This document shows, one piece after another, positions 23,363 to 35,504 of a stretch of DNA of 64,000 nt (positions within the stretch are counted from its first letter, which is position 1; the number at the start of each line of letters is the position of its first letter). The notes below the pieces were generated by a model that was not told where the DNA came from, made no database searches, and saw only the letters and a list, made by a program, of their open reading frames with translations. The stretch is taken from assembly GCA_934045075.1 (NCBI GenBank), contig OW203729.1, positions 4,537,816-4,601,815 on the forward strand, given 5' to 3'. The position numbers and the translations under genes are program-made. This DNA comes from Yponomeuta sedellus (taxonomy: Eukaryota > Arthropoda > Insecta > Lepidoptera > Yponomeutidae).

Positions 23363-26300
23363 AAAGCCTTAACGTTTTCCTTTGAAATTTTAGACTCTAA
23401 CTATGCTAAGGGGTGGCCTAGCTTGACATAACAGTTCTCTTCCAGTCCCTGCTATTTTTTTGCAGAGGGCGTTACGATGTTTCCATACGATGTTTCGCAA
23501 ATTGTAAAAGAACGTAAATGGGGCGTAAGTGGCCGGGCGGAAGCTGGTGTTACTTATGACGCCTTCATAAAGCTTTGATGGCCGCGGATATTTGGACTTA
23601 CAAAGGATTACGATCACATGTTCTTTGCAAATTGATGACGCCGTCTTCACATCAAATACATTCTTCTAAATATAAAAATAGAACTAATGGCTAAGAAATC
23701 TCATTGCCTATAGCTAAGGACAATTAAATGCCGTTATATTCCACGGGGGATGTGTTGTCACATTGGATTGCCCAACTGATTCTCATCATGTCCTATTTAG
23801 CACGTGCTAATCTAGCTCGGCAACAAACGCTCTGAAACTGTAATAAATTTATGGGTAGAATATGTTTGAATATTGTTTAAGTAAAAACGACTGTCTGTTA
23901 ATATCGATGACGCGAGATTTGAGGGGATCTTCATCCATCGTCACAGAAAATGGGTCGATGCCCGCATAGCGCTGTCAACTCACAATACTTTCACCGCACC
24001 ATATTAGTTACAGCATGTGTCATACCGACACTGACGAACTTCCGTACGCATACTTAGGTATGATGGTAACATACCTCCTATAGTAGCTTTCAGAACACAA
24101 GCGAAGGAAAACATTTAGGTCTACTACCATTGCAGACGGTTATATAAATCATAGATTTTTAGCTAAATTGAATGGTTGAAAGGGCTACTGAGAAGACGCC
24201 ACATGATAAGGGGATTCCTCAAGGAGCAGAGCAGGAGCAATTGCTCTTATAACCTACGGGAATAAGTTTCTATAACCTTCAATCAAAGATCGGTGATCTA
24301 ACGCTCTACGAATGTTTTGGTTTGGGATCAAAGCAGCCTCTCCGGACGACGTACTCACTGAGCCCGTATGTCTGGCGCACCCTGGGCAGCAATCAGCGAG
24401 TCCCTACCCTAATTGGCAATCCTTAAATCACTATGGCCTGCCATCGAAACGCTAAGAAGAACTCACGCGAACGTGATCACGAGATCATGACCTTCTGGCT
24501 AAACTTTTTTATAATACAATAGTAGGTAATATAAGAAAAGCAATACGTGCTCGTAACACTGGCTCTGTGACGAATCGGCCGTCGGAAATGGAAACGACAA
24601 ACAACGAAGACAATACTAGCGTGGTTCCGCAGTTATTAACAAGTCAGGGACCGCGGGCGGGGCTATAAGCTTTGTAGCAAATGTGTGGGCACGTGCTGAG
24701 GGAGGGTAGATTGCTCGACAATTTTGGGATCCTGCTCTTTTATTTATTTATTGATATTAGGCACACCATCTAGGTATGCACAGATAAACAAATAATAACA
24801 CATCAAATAATTTAGGGTCTGATCCGTGCATTACAAATAGGTGTGCATTCGCAAGTATATGGCATACCTACACTTAGGGATGAGTGGTACGTAGTTGAAG
24901 ATAAATCCTAATTAATCCAGTCCTAAGTCTGTGGCTTACAATATTGTACATAGAATGGACACTTACTAAAGATATCCTGTCACAATATGCTGAAATGGAA
25001 CTTTCGAAAAAGTGAAGCCAAAAGTAAAAAATAAGGTAGAATCGGTGGAATAATTGTTCCGATTCCAGCATGCATTGAGGTTCAATCTACTTCAAGCTAT
25101 CACGATAAGCACGCCACTTCCATCTAGGCTAGTTTAGAGGCTAGATGATCTAGCGGTGATTTGCCTTAAATCGTCGATCCGGCGAGCTGGTAGGCGTTTT
25201 GTTCTGCGGTTGTCAATTCGTGGTCTTCACTTAAGAAACATTTTACTGCATCAGTTATCGGTTGTTCGTCAAATGTAACGACTGCCACTTCAACGCCTGG
25301 CTAACCTATGTCAATCGCCTTAGTTCTTTGACCAATTATCTCATTCTTTATGCAGCTTTGACTGATACTTCGAGCATGTTCTGTTGCATGCTGAGTGGTT
25401 GAGAATATCTGAAGTAGTCCTACCGTCAGATCCGCATAGGTAACAGTTGCCTGGTCTATTTTAGGTTTATGTTTGTGTGGTTCTATACGCTGATGAATTA
25501 GACTGATAGGTGCCATTTCAACACCTAAGAAAATCTATTGACTGACACAAACTGTGTTTATAGCATCCGCCTTGCTGCCGGCCGACGAAAATACCGTTGC
25601 GCCCGCGCCGAACTCCATTGATTTACATACGCAATTCATGACGAATTGCCAACAATGCACGTCCGAAATACTATAGTCCCCAAAACTGAAGGAGCAACGC
25701 ACTACACTCAATAAACAAAGAGTTTAAATTCCTGTGCGTGAGCCGTTTAACGTTAGGTCTTTATGGAAACAGTATCGCGAGTTGCGCATTACCGAAGGTT
25801 GTCTAAAGTCTCATTAATATTTCATTCGAGGCGGGCATTCTGAAGAATGCAACGGTCGTAAAAGTACAAAATTAGTACGGGTAGAAGAACCGTAGTTTTT
25901 TATACGAATAAAATAATACTGAACTGCAAACTCGTCAAATAACCCATAAGGTAGAAATGGCAGAGGTTTGTGAATGGAGATGGCACCTACGTAAATTCAC
26001 GACTGTGTCCCGTATAAGTAGGCAGTGATAAGGCTTTGCCGCTGACAAACCTCTTTCGATTAATCAAAATTCATTTGTTGCGGCATGCACGTTCGTCGGT
26101 CACGAGTGAAAAATAAAGTACTAGGTGGATGATGGCGTTGATGGAATAAAGGATTAAAAAAGAAAAAAAAAACAATCTAAACTATGCTTTTTAGAACTAA
26201 TAATTTAGTAAGCACTACACATTATTGAGTCATAAATCTAGATTTACCTGATATTTTTTCGATCGAGTCCTTTTGTTAACTGTCCTTTTAACCCTTACAT

Positions 26301-26939
26301 ATATTTTGTAGCAAAACTCATCAGGGAAAAACTGGTCTCGTCAATTGCGAATAAAACCACGCGATGGCGACTCGGACACTCGGTTACATTCAGATCAAAG
26401 GCATCATCCCGGCTTGTTAAAGTCTATTCAGACACTGAATAACCTAGCAGGATGCCGTAGACGCACAAATGAACCCCATTTTACTGGAATGCAAAGGATG
26501 GGTATAGGAAATGAAATGAAACGTAGGCGAAGTGTATACTTAGGTTTCGAATACGCCGCGAAGGAGGGTTAGCGAATGGCAGCATATTATATACTCTTTG
26601 GGCAGCATCACGACAGAATGCGGTTGGTAAAGAAGAACAAGGCTAGAAAAACTCCCCGTTTACACACAATCGAAAACGTCAGGAAATCCTTCCAAATTCC
26701 ATCGGATTTTCGCAGCAAAAGATGCCTGTATTACGTCTCAAAGAAAATAATAAAGTATATTTCCAATAGGATGGGGCTAATATTTAATTTAAAGTTTCAA
26801 GACTGTTAAGATTTTATTAATTGTGGAGACAGTACGAAAGTACTAACTAACAAACTACCTGCTTATGCAGAATTAAGTTCTGAACATCTCGTAGGTGTAA
26901 ATTATATATAAGACGCTTTAATTCGTCTAGTCGCGAGCG
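23363..26939. other. Spacer with no recognised gene
   Basis: Frames at 23390-23650 (minus), 25301-25516 (minus) and 26345-26809 (plus) have no motif I recognise. The stretch 25280-25530 has two similar strings (TGCCACTTCAACGCCT and TGCCATTTCAACACCT), possibly an old repeat. Confidence 0.4.
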
Positions 26940-27065
26940 GCCACGGCCACAGGGCAGCCCTGTCAAGGCCAGCAGGTTCGTTAGGGCCATTCATGGATGC
27001 CTGCGCGCGCGCAACCCGGCCCCTCCCGCCCGTCCCTGCCGGTGCCGACAGGATCGCGACAACAC
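26940..27065. other. GC-rich, CpG-rich patch
   Basis: This sharply bounded GC-rich segment (AGCGGCCACGGCCACAGGGC, GCGCGCGCAACCCGGCCCC) lies in AT-rich flanks. It could be a promoter-associated island or a GC-rich repeat. No open frame or splice site supports a gene. Confidence 0.3.
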
Positions 27066-27128
27066 GGAACGTTCGCTCAGTGAGAGTGACAGAAAATTAC
27101 ATCAAAAACTTAGGATCCTTATAGAAAA

Positions 27129-27221
27129 AAGACAACTAGGCCAGTTGTGCTTTGTCAGCACAACTAGCCAAGTTTTGCTTTGGTTTAATAGTTGGTAATA
27201 GCTAGTTGACCTAGCTGTCTT
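27129..27221. repeat. Imperfect foldback repeat, 93 bp
   Basis: The left end AAGACAACTAGGCCAG and the right end (inverted AAGACAGCTAGGTCAACTAG) are similar. An inner hairpin CAGTTGTGCT / AGCACAACT is also present. This is a MITE-like foldback sequence without a clear target duplication. Confidence 0.45.
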
Positions 27222-27311
27222 GACAAAGATGTCTGGTATTAAAATAATGTTAACAGGATCGGATGATGACGGGATGTCTTGATCTTATTCGTCGTCGGGT
27301 GTTTTGAAAAG

Positions 27312-27420
27312 AATAAAATATGTGGAGTTACTTTGTTAGCTTCTTCACATAATTTATTAATTGTGAAACTAACAGCTTTGACGTTCATTAAGTAAAATTT
27401 TGTTTTGGTAGTGAATAACA
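27312..27420 (+). repeat. Dispersed repeat, copy 2 (TGTGGAGTTACTTTGTTAGC)
   Basis: This is the second copy of the repeat at 6218-6350, in the same orientation and with the same ordered words. Here it is followed directly by a segment related to the 5569 MITE, so the two may belong to one larger element. Confidence 0.6.
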
Positions 27421-27489
27421 GTTTTTGAGTTTACTTATCACTATCACTACTCTGCACGCAAAAATCGTTGTCGCGTGACGTGGCGTTCT

Positions 27490-27572
27490 CGCACGCTCTT
27501 TTCTGGGAAATTCTTAGAGACATCACTCAATCATCTATTAATTAGCGAAATTCTCTATTCAGAAACTGGCCC
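27490..27572 (-). mobile_element. Partial copy of the 5569 MITE family
   Basis: On the minus strand it starts GGGCCAGTTTCTGAATAGAG and continues AATTTCGCTAA, then GAATTTCCCAGAAAAGAGCG, matching 5569-5650 block by block. The opposite terminus is not recognisable. Confidence 0.55.
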
Positions 27573-27918
27573 AATATCTTATTGTTCAAGCCAAATCGTG
27601 CTTACATGTAGAGGAAACAAAATTTAGATGGGTCGCAAACTTGCAATTGGGACGCATTTTTAATTTAATACTGTCGATTATTCACGTTGATAGGAACAGG
27701 AACACGTCTCACTGTTGATTGATTGTTAGTAAGATCAAGTGTTTGTATATTAACATTCATGCTATTGTAGTCGGCCTTTCTGTCTGTACTCATCGCGCTC
27801 TCCTGGAGCGACAGGATACTCTTCGCTGCGGCCGCGCCGATCGATCGCCCTCTTCTTATGAATCGAATCGAACGTCCCGGGCAAAAACGGGTGCAATTCG
27901 CCGGATGCACTAACGAGT

Positions 27919-27957
27919 GTTAAAGATTTCTTTAAAACATTTAAAGAAATCTTTAAC
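27919..27957. repeat. Perfect 18-bp hairpin, ACA loop
   Basis: Arms 27919-27936 (GTTAAAGATTTCTTTAAA) and 27940-27957 are exact reverse complements around a 3-base loop. Confidence 0.85.
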
Positions 27958-28162
27958 AGCTCTTACTTCAGCTCTCTGTTCGATTAATGGAAGGTTTTTC
28001 ATCGATATTTCTCAGACTACCGGTGTGCAGGAGGAATGTCCTGGATACCCAATGGAGTAAGGAGTTCATATTTTGACCATGGCTTATGCGAACAAGAGTG
28101 AAGGATGGTAAACATATTTCGCTATAATTACTTGTGTGCATTAGTTATTTATATACATAACA

Positions 28163-28360
28163 TAACCTCACGCCTGTAACCCAGATGGGCATATCCCAGG
28201 CAGAGAACAAGGACTGCCACTTGCCACGATCCTACAGATCACCTTCGCTTCATCAACGTTCATTAGCCGTTCCATGCACGCGCAAATACATGTAGCGAAT
28301 GTGGGTGGAAGGGCCGGTATGAGATGTCTCAGGCGGCCATACATCGACCAAATAGGCAAT
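28163..28360 (-). mobile_element. 3' coding tail of a LINE, copy 2
   Basis: The minus-strand frame ends M-E-R-L-M-N-V-D-E-A-K-V-I-C-R and closes in G-L-Q-A-stop at TTACAGGCGTGAGG. A TATGTTATGTATATA tail follows. This looks like the C-terminal tail of a lepidopteran non-LTR retrotransposon protein. The plus-strand copy at 60060-60292 has the same N-V-D-E-A-K region in degraded form. Only about 60 codons remain, in keeping with 5' truncation. Confidence 0.65.
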
Positions 28361-28832
28361 GTATTCGTTATTTACTTATTTATTTAACTAAGACAAAAGA
28401 GTGTGCATTTGAAGGAGACCTTAGACTCAGATTAAACTATAGCTTTAAAAAGAGAACTAAATGTTGTATAGACATGAAGGAGCAGCTAAAAGCAAACAGG
28501 ATGAACTTAGCGAAGGTCGACTCTATCACTCCTTAAAATACATCTGAGGGCCCTACAGGCATGGGTTTGAACATTAATCGCCCCAATCAATTCTCTGCCG
28601 TGAAGGAATGCCCGTTCCCCGCACCATACGAAAACAAAAGCAAAATATCCTTGACACAAAACAAACCGACTTAATTTACTCGACAGGAGAGGAAATAACA
28701 TTGCAACGTTGTCAGCTGAAGTGTCCGAGCTTCATATCACTGTCGTGTAAATGAAATCTAGTTATTGCAAAGAAGTACCCAAGCAAATCATTACATAATT
28801 TGTATGATATGATTGACGAAACAAGAATTCAC

Positions 28833-28910
28833 GGTTGTATCCCAGAGGGGTTGGCAGATACCACGGGCTGCCACTTGCCACGATCTTGACAGATCACCTT
28901 TAATTTTATT
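28833..28910 (-). repeat. 3' tail fragment of the same LINE, copy 3
   Basis: It has ACGGTTGTATCCCAGAGGGG, then CTGCCACTTGCCACGATCTT and CAGATCACCTT, matching 28175-28245 in the same orientation. Confidence 0.6.
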
Positions 28911-30886
28911 TGTATTTTGTTTATAAACTACTTCTGAGAATAGATAAGCTTAATAGCGAATTATAGGTTACATCAGAAGATACAATGTACAGAGTGATTA
29001 CATTCAAAAAGACACACAAAACCGAATCAACCAGAATCAACTCAATGTACTTTTATTAATGATTTGATAAAGATATACAGTTAATACAGATAATTCTGCC
29101 TATCCATCGAAACCAACCAATCACGCCAAACTTCCTCTGGCTAGACTCTAGAGAGATAATGTGTGTAGATAATGAAATTCAAACAAAACCCAAAGCTGCC
29201 CTCGTGTAATCGTATTTATTTAGCGGCTATCGGTATGGAGCAAACACCCCACTCTCGATCCTTTGATTCCGCTTGAATGAGTGACGTGCCCTGTATATAC
29301 AATTCCACAGCAGGAAGTGGAACAATAAATACTACACACCAAGGTCGTTTACAATGGAGCTCTGCTCACATTTTCATTCATAAATTACACCAACATTATC
29401 TGTTTGTGAAGTTATCTTTACTAAATTAATGATGCTTCAAATACCATAAAAAAACTGGTATAGAGGTCGTTAATCTGTGACGCCTAACAAGTCTACTCGT
29501 TTGATACTTATTTGAACTTTAAAAGCACCACACCCGAGCTAACCTTACGTATGGAATTGAGGGTAGGACTCGACATCCGTTACAAGATCCTTAAGCGGTC
29601 TAATCCAGCAGTATACAGGTCAAAAGCATATAACCCGACCTCGATAATACTAAAGGGCGGTCCCGAACAAGACAAACCACTTATGGCGACGTGCTCGCGC
29701 GTGCCTCCAACGGATTACCATGCGATACAACGGTTCGAAGACAGAAGGCTCTCGAAGTTCGACCTTTGATATTTGTCTATGCACTAACATTCACGTTATA
29801 CTTAGCAGAAGTATACATAAGAGTCAAAGGAAAATTTTTTTTGAAAGACGACACAGACTATTTTATAAATTTTGCAAAGGAGATTAATTACAAAAGTTTC
29901 ACTGATGAAACTCAGGAAGTTAATAGCCATCGTACAAGTCTTGAGAGGATGGCAGTATAATCCGTCTATACAAAATCGAGATCGCTATATATGAGTGCAA
30001 ATACTCCTTGTATGTTATCCTCTACTCAATCAGTACCTACATTTTCTTTACTGCATGATCCTTTTGCATCCTCCTGTTTTATGCAAGCAGCTAATGAGGC
30101 GACCACTTATGTGTCTACATCTGGTGTGCCTTGCTCTATTTACACAGCCGTTTCTGGTGTGTGATTGATCTTTTTTTTCACTGCAAGGGACACGGCATCC
30201 AAATATAAATACTTGCGCTCACATAACTTAATTACACGCCCCCTTTCAATCAGTCAAGTGTTTTTAAGCTATAATGGAATAAAGAAAAGGACGTTAGAGA
30301 CACACATGAATCCTGAAAACGTAACACTATTTTTGTTAAAGCAGGCATGTAAAAACCTACATGACCTAAAGTGCCTTGAATCGTTCAAGGTACTGTAAAA
30401 TTATCTATGAGAATAGAACATACGGCGTGCTGTCAGTAACTGTGCGCACAATTATCAATCTAAATATTTCACTGGTAGCACTGGCATTTGAGGGGGAAGG
30501 GGTAGGGATTTACTTCACTTTCCAACCGGTTTCTAGAAATACATCTTAATTTTATGTTTCGACTAATGCGAAAGATACTCGCGTGTTACAAAGCGGATAA
30601 AATATAAAGTGCTCACTGTCATAAATCCAAGAGATTTTTAACGCATTTCGAACAGTTGTTTGGTCACGCTCCAATGATTAGATTCGGGCACGGCAGACAC
30701 CATGGCGCGCCAAATAATTTCACGGTCGTCTCATAATTGTCAGTTTTATTGTAATGCTAACGTCCTAATATTATGATTGACTTTTAGAGTCGTTGGTTGC
30801 TCAGGTCAAGATTAGTGAATTTCTGGTCGCCATTTCGGTAATAGATGTATATGACCAACTTATGATTGCCAACTTAATATATATCA
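28911..30886. other. Spacer with no recognised gene
   Basis: Open frames at 29512-29769 and 29691-29960 overlap in different phases and have no motif. I see no recurring repeat or splice-flanked frame. Confidence 0.4.
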
Positions 30887-31079
30887 ATATCATTTATATT
30901 AATATTATAACGGCGAAAGCTTGTAAGTGTGTTTGTTTCTTCACGTCTAAACGGCTGGAGCGATTTTAATAAAATTTGGTATGGAGTTAGCTGACACCCT
31001 GGATTAACACATAGTCTTCGTTTTCTTATTTCCATGGGAAAATCGATAAACCTCGGGTAAAACCGCGGGGCACAGCTAG
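30887..31079 (+). mobile_element. Non-autonomous Helitron-like element H1
   Basis: It starts near TATATTAATATTATAACGGC, carries the GCGATTTTAATAAAATTTGG block and ends GGGGCACAGCTAG followed by T. The CTAG terminus before T and the absence of inverted repeats fit short lepidopteran Helitrons. The 5' limit is approximate. Confidence 0.65.
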
Positions 31080-31242
31080 TCTATAATATAAAAATGAATC
31101 GCTGAATGTGTTGGTAAGCGCAAATCTCGATAGCAGCTGAACCGATTTCACAAAATGTTTTTTTATAATATTCTTTGAAGTACGAGGGACAAATAATAAA
31201 GAATAGAATGTTAGGCGCTACGAAGTTCGCTGGGTCAGCTAG
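31080..31242 (+). mobile_element. Non-autonomous Helitron-like element H2
   Basis: It starts TCTATAATATAAAAATGAAT directly after the CTAG of H1 and ends CTGGGTCAGCTAG. A related copy in opposite orientation is at 40231-40401. Confidence 0.75.
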
Positions 31243-31387
31243 TAATATTATAAATGTGATAGTTTGTGAAGATGTTTGGACGTTTCTCAATCACGCAATG
31301 ACGGCTAAACAGATTTACATGAAACTTGGTGTACAGATAGAAAAGATCTGAATTAAGGCATAGGATGACGTTGGTGGGGTCAGGTAG
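31243..31387 (+). mobile_element. Non-autonomous Helitron-like element H3
   Basis: It starts TAATATTATAAATGTGATAG directly after the CTAG of H2 and ends GTGGGGTCAGGTAG, a degraded form of the CTAG terminus. There is no coding capacity. Confidence 0.6.
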
Positions 31388-32039
31388 TATAATATGAAAA
31401 TAACCAATTTCAAACCTTTTATAGCCACTTTGATACCATACTTCTGATAGTTATCATGCCTCTATAACTCAGGTAATCCATATGACTTTCTGTTTCATAT
31501 TTTTAATTACTTAGTATTTAGTTATATAATGTCAATGACTGTCCTAAAACTAAATAAATAAATAAATAAAGCGCAACTAAGTGGTGATACTATTCAAATT
31601 GCTTATGTAAGCTCGATTTATTCGCATAACCAATGCGTAGGCTTGACATTAGACCTGAAAGATAATAACATGACCATATTCGCGGTTTTATTAGTTCAAA
31701 AATTGCCTACAAGGATCTTTTAGTTTTAAGCCTACTTGAAATACGATCTTACATCCGTTAAGGGGGAAACAGGCCAACATTTACTCGTAGATCCGGCTGT
31801 GACTTTGGTATTTGCTATCTAAATTGCTGCTTGGGGAGCCGGAGCTTTTAAAACACAAGAAATAGAGAAGAATTGCCTTGGTTTTACTTAGATTTGCAGT
31901 TTGCTCATTTATGTAAAACTTCGTTGGATATAAACGGCCATTTTGCGTAGAGCTTCCAAAATCACATACCCATTCGTATATATAGGTACTAATCTCAGAT
32001 TGTGTTTGTTATCGAACTCCTCTGAAACGGCATCATCCC

Positions 32040-32340
32040 CATCCTTCTTCTTCCATCAGACCACCAGACAATCGGCTCGATCGCACGCTGTCGTCGAAAT
32101 TCCGCGAAACCGCACCAAGCGATTCGCGAATTCTTTTATAATAAGAACATCAAAGTTGTGGAACACGCTGCCATCGTCTGTCTTTCCGGAGACATACAAC
32201 CTGGGTGTCTTTAAAAGTAGAGTTAACTGGCATTTAACAGGTAAGCACGTAACTTCGTAGACCCCGTCTTCGCTTACTATCAGGCGTGACTGGGGTCAAG
32301 TGTAACCTGTACTACTTACAAAAAAACCTCTGTGACCTCA
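32040..32340 (+). mobile_element. 3' end of a LINE (C-terminal coding tail and 3' UTR)
   Basis: The plus-strand frame to the stop at 32258-32260 reads F-I-I-R-T-S-K-L-W-N-T-L-P-S-S-V-F-P, then Y-N-L-G-V-F-K-S-R-V-N. This pattern ends many insect non-LTR retrotransposon proteins, after the reverse transcriptase. The GTAGACCCCGTCTTCGCTTA stretch and the GGCGTGACTGGGG block after it look like its 3' UTR. The enzyme domain itself is absent, so this is a dead 5'-truncated copy. Confidence 0.7.
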
Positions 32341-32382
32341 TTGTTTAGTGTATATTTGGTATATAGGTCTGTGAATAGGTCG

Positions 32383-32426
32383 TACGCAAATTAATATGGC
32401 AAAACAACGTTTGTGGGGTCATCTAG
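32383..32426 (+). mobile_element. 3' terminus of a Helitron-like element
   Basis: ACGCAAATTAATATGGCAAA, then AACGTTTGTGGGGTCATCTAG before T, is a recognisable 3' end of the same group as 31080-31242. The rest is not visible. Confidence 0.45.
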
Positions 32427-32871
32427 TATTTTTATAAAAATATGATGACTCTACGATCTTTACTCTAATACGATCTCGATCTCCATCTATAGTTGATATA
32501 TTTATAGGTCATCTATTGTGGTTTGCTGGGAGAAATTTCTATATAAATTAGCTCGTCTATGTACTCATTTATATCACGCTTAGGTTTTGTTTAAGATATG
32601 TCTTCCTTTAAGTACAATAAAGTAAAATAATAATACAATACAAATAATCTTTATTTCTTCATACACAAATGAACCGCATCCTGCGGAAAGGAAACATGTA
32701 CACAAAACAAAACTTTTCAGGAGACACAAAAAAAACTGTGCACTGAAAAAGGACATGTTGCCTTTTTGCAGTAAACAAAACTCTTAGCACGCCGTCACAC
32801 TATTAATTTTAGCGACAGTTGTTTCTTTCTTACAGTAAACGATGTAATTACGCACGTTTCCTTTCTGCAGT

Positions 32872-32975
32872 CATCATCATCAACACATTGTGTCCCCACC
32901 GAGGGGCACGGGTCTCTTCCCTGAGGAAGGGCCATACTCCACCACGGGGGCCAAGTCCGGATTGGTGGAGTAAGC
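32872..32975 (-). repeat. Dispersed repeat family Q, copy 3 (minus)
   Basis: TCATCATCATCAACACATTG, then TGTCCCCACCGAGGGGCACG and ACCACGGGGGCCAAGTCCGG. The trinucleotide-rich start is the 3' end of the unit. Confidence 0.7.
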
Positions 32976-33527
32976 GGTTTGTAGAGTAAGCGGTTTCTGC
33001 AGTAAGCGGTTCAAATTAGTTTGAAATAGCAGTGATACAATTTGTGGACAGACTGGGCCCCTAATAATATTAGTATAATAATAATAACTCAGTACTAAGC
33101 CATCTGTAGTCATACCAAAGTCTAAGAAGTAAAAAATCGAGCATAACTTCTACTGATATTGATTAATAGCTAGTAAGTACAAGTCGAGCGAGGTGTAGTG
33201 TTGTCAATCACAGATCACGATTCCAACCTTCGCCCTTTCCACAGTTCCAATCGGACAAGCCGGGGAACCAGGCCGTAATGCCGGAAGAACATCGCTCAAG
33301 CAAAGAGGTTGGTTCACGGAGGTTTTTACTTGTTAATATACAGGACAATAAAAACATTGTGAACAATAAACACAGAAGTCCAGTTCAGTTTCAAGCTAAG
33401 CGGTTCCAGTATCAACATCCACGATCACTGTCCAGTCATATTGCCAAACGGGATACCCAGAGATAACCAAACGTGTGATAACCAAACAAGGACACCAAAA
33501 ACATGAATAAAAACCCGAGTGACGCAT

Positions 33528-33600
33528 GACACCCCCAGCAGGAATCAAATCGAAGACCTCTGGCATGCTCATTAGACGTGTCACCGCTAGAGCAATCAGT
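33528..33600 (-). repeat. tRNA-like SINE head
   Basis: On the minus strand it reads TTGCTCTAGCGGTGACACG (box A-like), then GAGGTCTTCGATTTGATTCC (box B-like). The spacing is that of a tRNA-derived SINE. The body was not identified. Confidence 0.5.
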
Positions 33601-33619
33601 CAATCCATGAGCTTGTGTA

Positions 33620-33725
33620 CTCGTCTACTGCTGGAAATAGGCCTCCCTCAAGAAAGGCCACTTCTTTCTGTCCTCGGCCATCCTCATCCGACCGCTCCCA
33701 GCAATCTGCCTTTGATCATTTTCCA
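33620..33725 (-). repeat. Dispersed repeat family P, copy 2
   Basis: CTACTGCTGGAAATAGGCCT, CTGTCCTCGGCCATCCTCAT and CCGCTCCCAGCAATCTGCC form an uninterrupted version of the copy at 19845-19985. Confidence 0.65.
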
Positions 33726-33977
33726 TTTTAGGAATCATTATTTCCCTTTTTAGTAGAACCACAAAGGAAAAGGGTTTCTTACGACTTTTTAACATGTAGG
33801 TATATTATGGTTTTAATTTGAGAATGAGCACTTATTGTGAAAATAAGTAATGAACTTTTCAATTAAATTTCAACTCAATTTAAATTTTCAAGTAGTTTAC
33901 TTTCCGTATGTTTTCAAAATCTAACCACACATATGGCATCCTAGTGCTACGAACCACTCCGGGATACACACATACGT

Positions 33978-34116
33978 CCAGGTGGGATGGCGATCTGCGC
34001 AAAACTGCATGCAGATGCTGCAGCTGGATGCGGCAAGCTGAAGACAGGGCGCTATGGCGCTCATTAGGAGAGGACTATGTCCAGCAGTGGACTAATATAG
34101 CCTGAAGATGAGATGA
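33978..34116 (+). mobile_element. 3' end of an RTE-like LINE, copy 2
   Basis: The frame encodes R-W-D-G-D-L-R-K-T-A, then R-Q-A-E-D-R-A-L-W-R-S-L-G-E-D-Y-V-Q-Q-W-T. It ends in CCTGAAGATGAGATGAT. It lacks the fold-back insert seen in copy 1. Confidence 0.75.
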
Positions 34117-34367
34117 TACGTCAACAAAGGCGACGTTGTCCCTCTGCCGTGTATTCGTTCAGTCCCTCCGGTCATTACAACAAAGTGGGGTTCACAAAGA
34201 TTTGTTCTGTAACATCCGTCGAGATCGTTCCGGGTGGCGCGCCTTCCGTGCGTTCCGCAGCCTGCCTGAGAACCAGCCTGGTGCAATCGCTCGGTGAAAG
34301 ATAAAGCACTAACGTCTGCGAGAGAAGCTGATGTGGCCCGATAGGTTCTTACAACTTGCGCCTGTGT

Positions 34368-34460
34368 CCGAGGTTTCGAAGAGTCTGACCAGGTTTTCCA
34401 GTGATTCGCAGATCTTAAACATGGTGCGTAGAGACGGAACTCGGGCGGTGTGTCTACACC
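34368..34460 (-). mobile_element. Diverged copy of the 50-kb MITE family
   Basis: GAAGAGTCTGACCAGGTTTT, GATTCGCAGATCTTAAACAT and GTAGAGACGGAACTCGGG match, inverted, the centre of 50102-50277. The long terminal repeats are not preserved. Confidence 0.55.
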
Positions 34461-35284
34461 GCAATGCTTTAAAACATCAATCTATGAGTCTCTCTGCAAG
34501 ACGGCTTAAGCCCTGCGCATATTTCGGCCGATTATTTCATATGCCTTCTGCGTTCACACGTTAGCCAAGTCCCCATAAGAGTTTTGCAATAAGACTGTCC
34601 AGTGTTGCAAATGAAGGGGTTGATACTTCCCTATTGATCGGAGACAATGCCTCATTATTCTCCGGTCGTGTGACCACCAATACCTGAACTGAGGAAGTCG
34701 ATATCTATTAGTCAGGCACAATAGGTGAGTGACATCCGAAGCTCATTACTGGATACCCGTTTCCGCTTGCTATTTGCAATATATGCGCTTCTAACCATCA
34801 ATAATAACAAGGCAGATCCCCACCTATGGAAAGATTTCTTTACCTTCTTTACCTAGGCCGTTTGATTACATTGAGGCCGAATAAAACTTTTTCATTATTA
34901 TTTTTATTTTTCCTTTCATAATTAAGAACTCATTGTATGCTATATTATATTCCAAAATTAAAGAAGATTTTCATAAAACTGGATGACCAGTGTCAATGAT
35001 GCTGAAAGGGAGACCTATTTTTCATTTATTTAATTGGTTGAATATGCTGGAACGCCATTAAAATAAATGTAGAGTTGAAAGAAAATTATGTGAAAAAAAT
35101 ACAAGGTCACAGAAAAGTGTTTTTTTCCAAGTTTATTTATCCAACGTGATTTATCAAACCGCCCACGTAGAAGCCCGCCCACAGCGACAATGTGAATTGT
35201 TGTAAAAGAACGTACAGCAAATTAATTAATTTTATTCTCCAATTTCACCTAGCTGGGGAAGTTCCGAAATAAATTATAGTATTC

Positions 35285-35504
35285 GAAGAACCGACAACCG
35301 TTGGAGTAAACGTGTTCTTGAGTGTAGACCGCGGAAACGTAGTGTAGGACGCCCTTTAACCAGGTGGGGTGACGATCTGCGAAAAACTGCCGGCAGATGC
35401 TGGATGCGGCAAGCTGAAGACAGGGCGCTATGGCGCTCATTAGGGGAGGGCTATGTCCAGCAGTGGACTACATAATATTGCCTGAAGAAGAAGAAGAAGA
35501 ATTA
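35285..35504 (+). mobile_element. 3' end of an RTE-like LINE, copy 3
   Basis: This is the longest of the three tail copies. It begins with AAACGTGTTCTTGAGTGTAG upstream of the G-R-P-L-T-R-W-G-D-D-L-R-K-T-A frame, continues to G-E-G-Y-V-Q-Q-W-T and ends in GCCTGAAGAAGAAGAAGAAG. It is a 5'-truncated insertion. Confidence 0.78.

Noticed and set aside
26940..27065. Bacterial or horizontally acquired insert based on GC content
   Set aside because: It is too short and has no coding frame. GC-rich patches of this kind recur in the window near possible promoters and repeats.
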